Shown here piece by piece: positions 7,644-16,880 of a DNA stretch of 52,754 nucleotides. The stretch is from DASSUC01 sp035649895. Its GTDB lineage: Bacteria > Actinomycetota > Actinomycetes > Mycobacteriales > Micromonosporaceae. The position numbers and the translations under genes were made by a program. Numbering within the stretch: position 1 is the stretch's first letter; each line of letters opens with the position of its first letter. The notes under the pieces are model-generated. The model made no database searches and was not told the origin of the DNA. It was given only the letters and a program-made list of their open reading frames with translations. The stretch spans positions 1 to 52,754 of the forward strand of contig DASRIS010000088.1 of the NCBI GenBank assembly GCA_035649895.1. The letters are read 5' to 3'.

Positions 7644-9952
7644 GCGGCCACCTGGTGCCACTGCCCGGCACGCCGTGGCACGTCTGGCGGGATGCGCTGC
7701 TGCGCTCGGCCGGCTTCCCGGCCGATGGCATCGACAGCTTCGCCGCCCCGAAGCTCGCGGCCGTCGCCGACGCGTACCTCGAAGGTGGCGCGGGTGAGAC
7801 GGAGCTGGAGTCGGCGTACCAGGACGCGGGCCGCGCGCTGGGCGAGGCGGTGTACGCCGCGGCGGCCGACCCGCTCTTCCGGCAGGCGGTGACCTGGCAG
7901 AACCCTGGCGCTCTCGGCTCGGTCGAGGAGGTGCTGCGCGGCGGCCCGCACGCGCGGCGCAACTACCGCCGCCGCGAGCGCGAGGACATCGTGGCGAAGT
8001 ACTGGCAGCGCTACTGCGTCAAGAACGACTCCATCGGCTTCTTCGGCCCGGCCTGCTGGACCACACTGGACAGTGACAGCCCGGCGATGACCGGGCGGCC
8101 CGGCCCCGGGCTGGTGCGTGCCCGCACCGTCTACCTGGAACGGTGGGCGCTGGTCGCGCTGGCCGAGCGCATCGCAGCGGACCCGCAGTCCCGGCCGTGG
8201 CTGCCGGTCAACGTGCAGCCTCACCTGTCGGTACGAGGCCGCGAGCTCCGCCTGCCCAACCGCCCGCCGCAGCAGCTGACCGTGCCCGTTGCCGAGCTGC
8301 TGGCCCGCTGCGACGGGCGGCGTGCCGGCGAGGTTGCCCGCGAGGTGGTTGCCCTGCCGCACGGCGGGTTCCGCACCGAGGCGGACGTGTACGCCCAGAT
8401 CGCCGAGCTGGCCGGGCGTGGCGTGCTGCGGGTCGGTTTCGACCTGCCGGTCGACCTGTCCGCCGAGCAGGTGCTGCGGGCACAGCTGGACGGCATCGGC
8501 GACCCGGCCGTGCGCCAGTGGGCGGTCGGCATGCTCGACCGGCTCTGCGCGGCCCGCGACGCCACCGCCGCCGCTGCCGGGCCGGAGCAGCTGAGCGCCG
8601 CGATGACCGAGCTGGCGAGCACGTTCGCGCAGCTCACCGGGCGCCCGGCGCAGCAACGCCCCGGTGAGGCGTACGCCGGGCGTACCCTCTGTCACCTCGA
8701 CACAGTGCGCGACCTGGACATCGCCTTCGGCGGCCCGGTGCTGGCCCGGCTTGCGGCGCTGGAGCCGCTGCTGCTGTCGGGGCGCTGGCTGACCAGCGCG
8801 GTCGCCGCGGCGTACCGCGACGCCCTTGCCGAGCTGCACCGCGACCTCGCCGCTGAACGCGGCTCCCCGGACGTGCCGCTCGACCAGCTGTGGTACCTCG
8901 CCCTCGGCATGGTCCTCGGTGCGCAGCGACCTGCCGACCCGGTGGTGGCCGACTTCCTGCGACGGTGGGAGAAGGTCCTCGGCCTGCCCGACGTCCCGGC
9001 TGAGGTGCGCGAGCTGCGGTTCACCACGGCAGAGCTGGTCGACCGGGTAGCCGCCACGTTCCCGGCCAAGGCACCTGGCTGGACCCACTCCCGCATCCAC
9101 AGCCCGGACCTGCACCTGTGCGCCACCGACTGGGACGCCATGGCCCGCGGCGACTTCACCGTCGTCCTCGGCGAGCTGCACATCGGCTTCGCCGCGTTCG
9201 ACTCGGACTACTTCCGGCTCAACCACCCCGATCCTGGGTCGCTGCTCGCCGCCATGCACCACGACCTGCCCGACAGCCGGGTCCAGGTGCTGCTGCCCGA
9301 GGACTTCCCCCGGAACACCGCCCGCACCGCCCAGTGGATGTACGCCCGGACAGACCTGCAGCTCGGTCATACGCCGGCACCCGGCGCCGACCGCGACCGG
9401 CTGCTGCCGGTCACCGCGCTCACCGTCGCCCCCAACCCCGACGGGCAGCTCGTGGTACGCGCCGACGACGGCCGTACCTGGCCGCTGCTCGACGCGTTCG
9501 CCGACCTGCTCGGCATCCACACCGTGGACACGTGGAAGCTGGCCGGGGCGCACGGCCACACGCCCCGCGTCGTCGTCGACGACCTGGTCCTGGTGCGCGA
9601 GACCTGGCGTACCACGGTCGGTGAGACGGGCCTGGCCGGGGTGACCGGCGAACGCGACCGCTACCTCGCCGCCCGCCGCTGGCGCGCGGCGCTCGGCCTG
9701 CCGGAACGGATCTTCGTACGGGTGGCCACCGAGCTCAAGCCCTGCTTCGTCGACCTGACCAGCCTGGTCTACGTCCGCTTCCTCTGTAACCTGCTGCGCG
9801 GCGCCCGCGCCCGGGCCGGCGACGGGGTCGGGGTGGTGGTGACGGAGATGCTGCCGACCACCGAGCACGCCTGGCTGGTGGACGGCGAGGGCAGCCGCTA
9901 CACCAGCGAGCTACGCCTGCACATCCGCGACCCGCGGCCGGCACCGAGATAG
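7640..9952 (+). CDS. Lanthipeptide dehydratase-like protein (LanB N-terminal glutamylation type), orphan
   Basis: The 770-aa product has the Lant_dehydr_N signature 'RRREREDIVAKYWQRYCVKN' followed by 'DSIGFFGPACW' (about 109-140). Matching blocks follow downstream ('TLCHLDTVRDLDIAFG', 'LGELHIGFAAFDSDYF', 'ERIFVRVATELKPCFVDL'). Full LanB enzymes are ~1000 aa with a C-terminal glutamate-elimination (SpaB_C) domain, and that domain is not seen here. The size fits split LanB proteins that only transfer glutamate from Glu-tRNA, or peptide aminoacyl-tRNA ligases (PEARLs). The start is GTG 7640 with AAGGA 6 nt upstream. No cyclase, transporter, protease or obvious precursor is nearby, apart from the coupled mini-ORF. 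Confidence 0.8.
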   Translation: MSGHLVPLPGTPWHVWRDALLRSAGFPADGIDSFAAPKLAAVADAYLEGGAGETELESAYQDAGRALGEAVYAAAADPLFRQAVTWQNPGALGSVEEVLRGGPHARRNYRRREREDIVAKYWQRYCVKNDSIGFFGPACWTTLDSDSPAMTGRPGPGLVRARTVYLERWALVALAERIAADPQSRPWLPVNVQPHLSVRGRELRLPNRPPQQLTVPVAELLARCDGRRAGEVAREVVALPHGGFRTEADVYAQIAELAGRGVLRVGFDLPVDLSAEQVLRAQLDGIGDPAVRQWAVGMLDRLCAARDATAAAAGPEQLSAAMTELASTFAQLTGRPAQQRPGEAYAGRTLCHLDTVRDLDIAFGGPVLARLAALEPLLLSGRWLTSAVAAAYRDALAELHRDLAAERGSPDVPLDQLWYLALGMVLGAQRPADPVVADFLRRWEKVLGLPDVPAEVRELRFTTAELVDRVAATFPAKAPGWTHSRIHSPDLHLCATDWDAMARGDFTVVLGELHIGFAAFDSDYFRLNHPDPGSLLAAMHHDLPDSRVQVLLPEDFPRNTARTAQWMYARTDLQLGHTPAPGADRDRLLPVTALTVAPNPDGQLVVRADDGRTWPLLDAFADLLGIHTVDTWKLAGAHGHTPRVVVDDLVLVRETWRTTVGETGLAGVTGERDRYLAARRWRAALGLPERIFVRVATELKPCFVDLTSLVYVRFLCNLLRGARARAGDGVGVVVTEMLPTTEHAWLVDGEGSRYTSELRLHIRDPRPAPR

Positions 9953-10187
9953 CGGCTCTTCGTTACAGCAGATCGCCGATCCGACGCTGCGAACCGCAGA
10001 CCTCGCGGGGCGTACAACGCCCTGCACCGACTCCTCAAGATCGACCTTGTTGTGACGAGCATCAGCCGTCCAGCTCGGTACGGATGTCAACTGTGAGCAC
10101 CACGGTGTGTGGCTGGCGTGCCGCGGGTAACAGCCCGCTAGCCGGCGGCAGGGCTGGCCGGACAGACCTGGACGAAGGAGGCACAGC

Positions 10188-10721
10188 ATGAGCTCGTCAT
10201 TCACCTCTCCGGGTGGGCAACGAGCACAGACCCCGGCCCAGACGGCCGATGGGACCACCCGGACCGGGACGGGCGCGCTCACCCCCGGCCGAGGCGTGGT
10301 CGTCTCCACCTTCACGGACTACGCCTCTGCCCAGGCTGCGGTGGACCACCTGTCGGACAACGGGTTCCCGGTTGAGCGGACAGCGATCGTGGGCAGCAAC
10401 CTGCACCTGGTGGAGAAGGTTCTGGGCCGGATGACAGTGGGACGCGCAGCGCTGCTCGGGGCGGCCAGCGGCGCCTGGTTCGGGCTGCTGATCGGGCTGC
10501 TGCTGTCGTTCTTCACCGACTCCACCTGGTGGCTGGTGATCCTCGTCGGGCTCGTCATCGGCGCATTCTGGGGTGCGGTCTTCGGCGGGGTCGCCCACGC
10601 CATGACCGGCGGGCGACGTGACTTCACGTCACTGAGCGCGCTGGAGGCCGAGGAGTACGCCCTGGTCGTCGAGATGGACCACGCCGACCACGCCAGAGCG
10701 CTGCTGGCCCGGCTGACCTGA
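10188..10721 (+). CDS. General stress protein 17M-like (YflT-type) membrane protein
   Basis: The 177-aa product has a disordered Thr/Gly-rich head and then the YflT/Gsp17M motif 'VVVSTFTDYASAQAAVDHLSDNGFPVERTAIVGSNL'. Two Gly-rich membrane helices follow (about 84-105 and 112-138), and the end is 'YALVVEMDHADHARALL'. The start is well set by GAAGGAGG before ATG 10188. The family is linked to general stress response in Bacillus; its molecular action is unknown. The 235-bp gap upstream (9953-10187) holds no gene I can support. Confidence 0.82.
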   Translation: MSSSFTSPGGQRAQTPAQTADGTTRTGTGALTPGRGVVVSTFTDYASAQAAVDHLSDNGFPVERTAIVGSNLHLVEKVLGRMTVGRAALLGAASGAWFGLLIGLLLSFFTDSTWWLVILVGLVIGAFWGAVFGGVAHAMTGGRRDFTSLSALEAEEYALVVEMDHADHARALLARLT

Positions 10722-10780
10722 CCCGCGACACGCGCCGGGCCTGGGCCGAACCGTCACGGGAGCCAGGCACGATCGACGGC

Positions 10781-11341
10781 ATGCACAGGCCCACACCGCA
10801 GGAGCTGGCAGCCGCGCACGGGCGCGGCATCCCGGACGTGATCGGGCCGGGGCTCACGGTGCTGTTCTGCGGCATCAACCCGGGCCTGTGGTCGGCCGCG
10901 ACCGGGTTCCACTTCGCGCGCCCGGGCAACCGGTTCTGGCCGGCGCTGCACCGCGGCGGGTTCACGCCCCGGCTGCTGCGGCCGCACCAGCAGCGCGAGC
11001 TGCTCGACCTCGGGCTCGGCCTGACCAACCTGGTGGACCGTGGCACGGCCCGCGCCGACGAGCTGACCCGGCCCGAGCTTCAGGCTGGTGGTCGCCGGCT
11101 CGTCGCCAAGCTGCGCCGGCACCGGCCCGGGTGGCTGGCCGTGCTCGGCGTTGGTGCGTACCAGATGGCTTTTGGTGCACGCAGCCTGCGCGCCGGCGCG
11201 CAGCCGGACCCCATCGGGGGTGTCCGGGTCTGGGTGCTGCCCAACCCGAGCGGGCTGAACGCGCACTACCGCCTCGACGACCTCGCCGCCGCGTTCGCCG
11301 AGCTGCGCCGGGCGACGCAGGGCTCGACGGAGGAGCGGTAG
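10781..11341 (+). CDS. mug: G/U mismatch-specific DNA glycosylase (Mug)
   Basis: The 186-aa product has the uracil-DNA-glycosylase fold of the MUG/TDG branch: 'VLFCGINPGLWSA' with Asn33 in the GINPG motif that positions the catalytic water, the intercalation-type region 'ARPGNRFWPALHRGGFTPRLL', and the closing motif 'VWVLPNPSGLNAHY'. It excises uracil or thymine paired with guanine and acts in base excision repair. Length matches the family. The ribosome site is weak, so the exact start is less certain than the identity. Confidence 0.9.
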   Translation: MHRPTPQELAAAHGRGIPDVIGPGLTVLFCGINPGLWSAATGFHFARPGNRFWPALHRGGFTPRLLRPHQQRELLDLGLGLTNLVDRGTARADELTRPELQAGGRRLVAKLRRHRPGWLAVLGVGAYQMAFGARSLRAGAQPDPIGGVRVWVLPNPSGLNAHYRLDDLAAAFAELRRATQGSTEER

Positions 11342-11354
11342 GGGCACGCCGGTC

Positions 11355-11394
11355 GCGGGTGGCTTGTCAACGCTGCGGGTGGCTTGTCAACGCT
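11355..11394. repeat. Perfect 20-bp tandem duplication across the CocE hydrolase stop
   Basis: Two identical 20-bp units (gcgggtggcttgtcaacgct) occupy 11355-11374 and 11375-11394. The second holds the stop codon of the minus-strand hydrolase (11387-11389) and its last two codons. The first repeats them after the stop. This is a recent-looking slippage product that leaves the protein unchanged. Confidence 0.9.
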
Positions 11395-13105
11395 GATGCA
11401 GGACGGGGAGCAGCACGGCCGAGGCGCGCCGGGGGTCGTGGAAGACCTCCCGCTCCCCGGCCCGCAGCTCGGTCGCCGTACCCAGCGGCTCACCGGTGCC
11501 CGGGTTGCGCGCGTACCGGGGGTGCGCTCCCCCGCTGACCTGCACGCGGATCCGGTGCCCGCGGGCGAACCGGTACGCGGTCGGCCACAGCTCGACCCGC
11601 ACCGGCTGTACGCCCTCGGCATCCGCGGCCGGCAGCCCGGGCGCCACCCGGGTGAGCCCGTCGCACACGTTCCACGACCGGCCGCGCGGGTCCACGTCGC
11701 ACAGCCTCACAAAGACATCGAAGTACGGCAGCGTGGAGCGGACGTGTACGAGGGCCTCGACCGGCCCGACCACCTCAATGTCGGCCGCCAGCTCTGGGCT
11801 GGTGTAGGTGAGCACATCCGGCCGCGCCTCCACCGGTGCGTTGTCGACCGGCCCGGCGAACTTGCCCACCAGCAGCGGCCCGCCCAGGGACGGGGTCGGG
11901 TCCGCCGGGTCGTACCGGTGGGTGTCGGGTGTGGACGGTGCCGGCGCGGCCGGGGAGAGCCCACCCCCGGCGGTCAGGTACCAGGGCTGGGCGGTCCAGC
12001 CCGGCGGCGGCCAGTCCGGCAGGGCGCGCCAGCCGCCGCCACCGCCGACCTGCACCCGTACCCGCGCCCGGGACAGCCGGCGGCTACCGCCGTTGAGGTG
12101 CGCGGTCAGGAAGCTCAGCCCCTCCCGCAGCGCGGCCAGGTAGAGCCCCACGCTGCCATGGCTCCATCCCCCGACGGTGAGGTACGGCTGAACGCCGGCC
12201 TCCCGCAGCACCGCGTAGTCGGCCAGCTGCCAGGGCAGGAAGATGTCGTGCCAGCCACCCACCAGGGCGACCGGGGCCCGGACCTGGCCGATCCGCTCGT
12301 CGTGGACGCGCTGGCGCCAGTAGTCACCGGTCCGGTCAGTGTGGCGCAGCCACTCCTGGAAGAAGCCGACCGTGTCACCGGTGGCCACGGCGTCGGCCTC
12401 GGCCAGTGGCAGGTGGTCCAGCCCGCGGCGCAGGCGCGGCTGGCCACGCTTGAGCTCCACCTGCCGGGACCACCACGGCACGTCCTGGGCCCGCACCAGC
12501 TCGGTCCAGGTGAGCACCGTGTCGAGCGAGAAGGCCCCACCGGCGTACGTCGAGTCGCGGGTCTGGGACGCGCTCACCACCGCCACCATCGCGCCCAGCT
12601 CGTCGCCTGCGTCGGCGGCGATGGCCCACTGCACGAAACCCTGGTAGCTGGCGCCGAACAGGCCGAACCGGCCCCCGTACCAGGGCTGGCGTCGCAGCCA
12701 GGCGAGCGTGTCCAGCCCGTCGGCGCGCTCGTGCACCAGCGGCTCGAACGCGCCGCCCGAGCCGTTGGTGCCGCGGCAGGACTGCACGACGGTGTGGAGG
12801 CCACGCTCGGCGAAGAGCCGGCCGAGCAGGCTGGTGGCGCCGCGGCGGCCGTACGGCGTGCGGATCAGCACCGCCGGCGCCGGCCCGACCGCGGGGTTGT
12901 AGACGTCGGTCAGCAGCGGCACGCCGTCGCGGGTGCGGACCGCGACGTCGCGAGTCACCCGCACCCGGCGAGCGACCGCCGGCGGCAGGCCCAGAACGCT
13001 TTCCAGCAGTCGGGACGGCACGCCCGGCCGGAAGCCGACGTCGGGCCTCAGGTTGGCTCCCAGTAACGTCTTCTCCTCGCTGCGACCGCTGCGCTCGCTC
13101 ACCAT
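11387..13105 (-). CDS. CocE/NonD-family serine hydrolase
   Basis: The 572-aa product matches the CocE/X-Pro dipeptidyl-peptidase (S15) layout. The alpha/beta-hydrolase core carries 'FGLFGASYQGF' (nucleophile Ser about 153), 'VALVGGWHDIF' (acid Asp) and 'TVGGWSHG' (His). A C-terminal jelly-roll follows ('LTYTSPELAADIEVVGPVEALVHVRS', 'HRIRVQVSGGAHPRYARNPGTG'). These enzymes cut esters or N-terminal dipeptides; the substrate is unknown. No signal peptide is seen. ATG 13105 is chosen because family similarity begins soon after; the upstream in-frame extension to 13204 overlaps the promoter of the divergent toxin gene. Confidence 0.85.
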   Translation of the reverse strand: MVSERSGRSEEKTLLGANLRPDVGFRPGVPSRLLESVLGLPPAVARRVRVTRDVAVRTRDGVPLLTDVYNPAVGPAPAVLIRTPYGRRGATSLLGRLFAERGLHTVVQSCRGTNGSGGAFEPLVHERADGLDTLAWLRRQPWYGGRFGLFGASYQGFVQWAIAADAGDELGAMVAVVSASQTRDSTYAGGAFSLDTVLTWTELVRAQDVPWWSRQVELKRGQPRLRRGLDHLPLAEADAVATGDTVGFFQEWLRHTDRTGDYWRQRVHDERIGQVRAPVALVGGWHDIFLPWQLADYAVLREAGVQPYLTVGGWSHGSVGLYLAALREGLSFLTAHLNGGSRRLSRARVRVQVGGGGGWRALPDWPPPGWTAQPWYLTAGGGLSPAAPAPSTPDTHRYDPADPTPSLGGPLLVGKFAGPVDNAPVEARPDVLTYTSPELAADIEVVGPVEALVHVRSTLPYFDVFVRLCDVDPRGRSWNVCDGLTRVAPGLPAADAEGVQPVRVELWPTAYRFARGHRIRVQVSGGAHPRYARNPGTGEPLGTATELRAGEREVFHDPRRASAVLLPVLHQR

Positions 13106-13180
13106 GCCAGCATGACGGATCAGGGCGGACCATGCCCATCGATGTGCTTGCACGCAGCCCGGACAGGCGACAGAGGAAAC

Positions 13181-13200
13181 GTAATACGAGGCGTTATACT
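13181..13200 (+). promoter_or_regulatory. Promoter with -10 TATACT inside an imperfect palindrome (toxin-antitoxin operator)
   Basis: TATACT at 13195-13200 is one base from the TATAAT consensus. It overlaps an imperfect palindrome with arms GTAATACG (13181-13188) and CGTTATAC (13192-13199). The GTG at 13208 is 7 nt past the -10, where transcription should start, so the message is probably leaderless. An operator over the -10 is what an autorepressing ribbon-helix-helix antitoxin would use. No -35 consensus is evident. Confidence 0.5.
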
Positions 13201-13207
13201 CCATGAC

Positions 13208-13492
13208 GTGCGCGACGCCTATCGCTGGCCCACCGGAGGTCCAACCGACCTGCGTGACGGCTTGACCCCGCGGGATGTGGTCGAAGCCTTACACGCGCCT
13301 GCGACCCTCCGCATGGATAACCGCCTACCGCGACGGGAACCGACGTTCCTAGCCGTTTGCGCACCGACTGATGAGCAGCGGCTGATCGTCGTCGTATGCG
13401 CCCACGCCGATGACGATGAGGCGTGGACCATCGTCGGAGCACGCGACGCCAGCATGAACGAGCGGCAGATGTGGAGGAAGCACACGTCATGA
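13208..13492 (+). CDS. BrnT/DUF4258-like putative toxin
   Basis: From GTG 13208 the product is 94 aa. It has 'GLTPRDVVEALHAPATLRMDN', a strand pair around 'TFLAVCAPTDEQRLIVVV', and the ending 'WTIVGARDASMNERQMWRKH', which resembles the 'IISARxAxxxERxxY' end of BrnT-type RelE-like RNases. The stop overlaps the next start (ATGA at 13489-13492), and toxin precedes antitoxin as in brnTA. An upstream ATG at 13112 is in frame but lies ahead of the promoter. The family call is by pattern; sequence identity to BrnT looks low. Confidence 0.5.
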   Translation: MRDAYRWPTGGPTDLRDGLTPRDVVEALHAPATLRMDNRLPRREPTFLAVCAPTDEQRLIVVVCAHADDDEAWTIVGARDASMNERQMWRKHTS

Positions 13493-13764
13493 CCGGGAAG
13501 CGAGATGACTTTGCCGGCATGCCGCCGGATGAGGCAGTGCAGTTCGCGCTGAACCACGATCTCGGCGAGATGCTCGACAAGGCCGAAGTAGTGCGGGAAC
13601 GGCGGCCAGCGAAGATGGTCACTACACTACGCATCGATCTTGGCATCCAGGCCGAGCTGGAGGCAGCAGCGCACGCTCGGGGAATAGGCTCATCAACGTT
13701 GATGCGGCAGATCATCGAGGAGTGGGTTGCCGCACATCGCGGCGCACCCGCCCCAACCAGCTAG
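13489..13764 (+). CDS. Ribbon-helix-helix putative antitoxin
   Basis: The 91-aa product overlaps the toxin ORF by 4 nt and has GGAGGAAG about 9 nt before ATG 13489. The C-terminal half reads as a ribbon-helix-helix DNA-binding unit ('MVTTLRIDLGIQAELEAAA', 'GIGSSTLMRQIIEEWVAAH'). The N-terminal 'FAGMPPDEAVQFALNHDLGEMLDKAE' would be the toxin-binding part. It should neutralise the upstream toxin and repress the shared promoter. Just past the stop another frame stays open to 13832 with coding-like residues ('LGELVRHLDAARQAAASLTQ'), so the original protein may have been longer and lost its end by a frameshift. Confidence 0.6.
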   Translation: MTGKRDDFAGMPPDEAVQFALNHDLGEMLDKAEVVRERRPAKMVTTLRIDLGIQAELEAAAHARGIGSSTLMRQIIEEWVAAHRGAPAPTS

Positions 13765-13987
13765 GCGAGCTGGTACGCCATCTCGATGCGGCCCGCCAGG
13801 CCGCGGCCTCACTGACCCAGGAAGCCGCCTAACCACCACACAGCGACGGTGGCTGGCCGGATGACCAGATCATTGACAGTGACGTTGTCGTAACGCATCC
13901 TGGCGTCCGTGCGCCGGGAGCGGGCGGCTTGGGGGCTTTCGCGCGTCTTTCCCTCGCTGTGCTGAAGCTTCTCGCCTGGCGACCATC

Positions 13988-16715
13988 CGAGCGGCGCCCA
14001 ACGGCCCGAACATTCCGCTGCCCCTGGACGCCACGACGACCGTCAAGTTCTACTACGACCACAAGAGCCACTGGGTCACCAGCGACCGGAACGCGACGAT
14101 CGCGGTCGCGCCGGGAAGCTTCCAGTCCGAGCTCGGCTGCGCCGCCGACTGGGATCCGGGCTGCCTGCGCTCCTGGCTACAGGATCCCGACGGTGACAAC
14201 GTCTACACGTTCGAGACCAGCGCGTTGCCCGCGGGCGGGTATGAGGCGAAGGTCGCCATCGGCGAGAGCTGGGCCGAGAACTACGGACAGGGCGGCGTGC
14301 GGGACGGGGCGAACATCCCGTTCACCGTGCCGGCCGGCGGCGCCAGGGTGGTCTTCCGCTACCAACGTCATCCTGCGGCTGCGCACGTTCCACGACGACA
14401 TGACCGCGGTGAGGACCCGCCTCTACAGCGTCGAGAGGGCCGGTCAGCAGGTCGTGCCGATGGAGCTCGCAGCTGCCGGCGTGCCCTGCTACCAGTCCGG
14501 GCTGGAGCCGGAGTCCTGCGACTTCTGGCAGCTGAGGCTGCCCGACGACGTCGTCAACGACGTCGACGTGCTGTGGTACCGCTTCATCGTCAGCGACGGC
14601 GCGGACACCGACTACTACGGCGACGACACGGCGGCACTCGACGGCGGCCCGGGCGCGGCGTCGGACGAGGCGGTCGACCGCAGCTATGCGCTGTCCGTCT
14701 TCGACCCGGACTTCACCGCCCCCGCCTGGGCCCGCCAGGCGTTCATCTACCAGATCTTCCCCGACCGCTTCCGCAACGGCCGGGCCGACAACGACCCTGA
14801 GACGGGCGACATCCGGTACGACGACCCGGTCATCGACCTGTCCTGGGGTGTACGGCCCGAGGGCTTCTGCCGGAACTACGCCGACGCCGCGACGAACTGC
14901 CCGTGGCGCTTTGACGACACACCGCCGAGCACGAGCCCGGCGAAGGAGCAGCCGCGCGGGCGCGACTACTTCGGCGGCGACCTCAAGGGTATTGACCAGT
15001 ACCTGGACTACCTGGCGAACCTCGGCGTGACGGCGATCTACCTCAACCCGGTCTTCGACGCCGGCTCGAACCACGCCTACGACACCCAGGACTACACCAG
15101 GATCGATCCCTACTTCGGCACCCAGGCGGACTTCGACAACCTGGCCAAGCACGCCGGAGAGCGGGGCATCCGGCTCATCCTGGACGGCGTCTTCAACCAC
15201 CTGTCGTCGGACAGCCCGATCTTCGACCGCTACCACCACTACGCGACCGAGGGCGCGTGCGAGTCGCCCCGTTCGCCGTACCGGTCGTGGTTCTACCGCG
15301 GCGTTGATGAGCGGCGGGACGGTCCGGGTCGAGGTCCCGGCGAACGGCGCGCTCCTGCTCGCCTCCGGCCGCACCGACCTGGCCCCGCCGGCCGCGCCGG
15401 GCGGGCTGCGCGTCACCGCTGAGGCGGCCGGGCAGGTGTCCCTGGCGTGGAGCCCGGTGGCGGGTGCGGCCGGCTACGAGGTCTACGCCAGCCCACTGAC
15501 CGGCGGGGGCTATGTCAAGGCCAACACCGCACCGGTCCACGGCACGAGCTTCACCGTCACCGGCCTGGACAACGCCCGCACGTACTTCTTCGTGGTGCGG
15601 GCCGTGGACGGCCCCGGCAACGCCAGCGGTTGGTCCAATGAGGTCAGTGGGGTCCCGCACCACCCCATCGGCTGGGCGAACCTGCAGTGGCCACCGAGCC
15701 TGACCCACCCGATCTCCACCACCAACCGCACCAGCCCGATCTACGGCCAGGTCTGGTCGACGGGGTCACCAACCAGCCCGGACCCACCCCGTCCCTGCGG
15801 GCCCAGCTCGGGTTCGGCCCGGACGGCTCGGACCCGGCCGGCGACCCGGCCGCGTGGACCTGGGTCGAGGCGCAGTTCAACACCGACGCCGGCAACAACG
15901 ACGAGTTCCGGGCGTCCCTGCTGCCCGAGTCGGTGGGCAGCTACGACTACGCGTACCGCTACACCGTCACCGGCGGCCGGGACTGGGTGTACGCCGACCT
16001 CAACGGCACCGGCGACGGCTACTCGCCGGCCCAGGCGGGCTCGCTCACCGTCGTGCCGAGCGGCGACACGACCCCACCTCCGGCCCCGGCCGGGCTGGCG
16101 GTCACCACCGCCTCGCCGGCAGGGGTCGGGCTGCGCTGGGACGCGGCGGCCGACCCCACTCTGCACGGCTACGAGGTACGCCGGGCCGGCGTGTCCGGTG
16201 GGCCGTACCAGACCGTCGCCCTGGTGACCGGCACCGAGTACGTGGACACGACGGTCACCGAAGGCGGCACGTACTTCTACGTGGTCCGGTCGGTCGACAC
16301 GTCGTGGAACCGGTCAGTGCCCTCGAACGAGGTCAGCGCGACCGCGCAGCTGCGTACGGTCACCGTGGTCTTCACCGTCACCGTGCCGGACTCGACCGAC
16401 GGCACCGGCCGCTCGGTCTACGTCGCCGGTTTCCTCGACCGCCTCGACGGCGACCTGCCGCAGTGGGACCCGGGCGGTGTGGTGCTCATCCGGGTCGACG
16501 CGACGCACTGGCGGATCAGCCTGACCGGCAAGGAGTCAACGCAGATCGAGTACAAGTACACGCTCGGCGACTGGGACCACGTCGAGAAGGGCCCGCCACC
16601 CGCGTGCGCGGAGCTGCCCAACCGCCAGCTCACCCTGGCCTACGGCGGCAGCGGCGTCCAGACCGTCAACGGCACCGTGGAGGCCTGGCGCAACGTGGCC
16701 CCGTGCGGTAACTGA
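13988..16715 (+). pseudogene. Decayed secreted pullulanase/alpha-amylase (GH13, FN3, CBM20)
   Basis: Remains of a large starch-degrading enzyme lie in three frames. 13988-14362 encodes the N-terminal pullulanase-type module ('VKFYYDHKSHWVT', 'FQSELGCAADWDPGCLRSWL', 'GANIPFTVPAGG'). A frame change near 14365 leads into the GH13 barrel start ('FIYQIFPDRFRNGRAD', region I 'DGVFNH'). Near 15300 the barrel stops abruptly and joins its C-terminal sheet ('GGTVRVEVPANGALLLASG'), so catalytic regions II-IV are gone. An FN3 domain follows. At 15756/15757 one G is missing (tggtcgac where tgggtcgac restores the frame). A carbohydrate module, a second FN3 and a CBM20 end at 16715. The start and signal peptide are also lost. 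Confidence 0.88.
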
Positions 16716-16880
16716 CTGCGGCTGGCGACGTGCGGCACGGCACGACGCCTGCTTGACAACCCGCCGCGGGTCGCCAACGTGTGGTCAGTGTGACTGATAC
16801 GTCGACGACCCGGACGACGCCGACGCCGCGTACGCCGCTTTCGTCGCGGCGGTCCGCGGGGCGTTGGGCTGCTCTGGCCG

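Noticed and set aside
7586..9868. 760-codon minus-strand frame over the LanB-like gene
   Set aside because: Antisense shadow; the plus strand carries clear family motifs.
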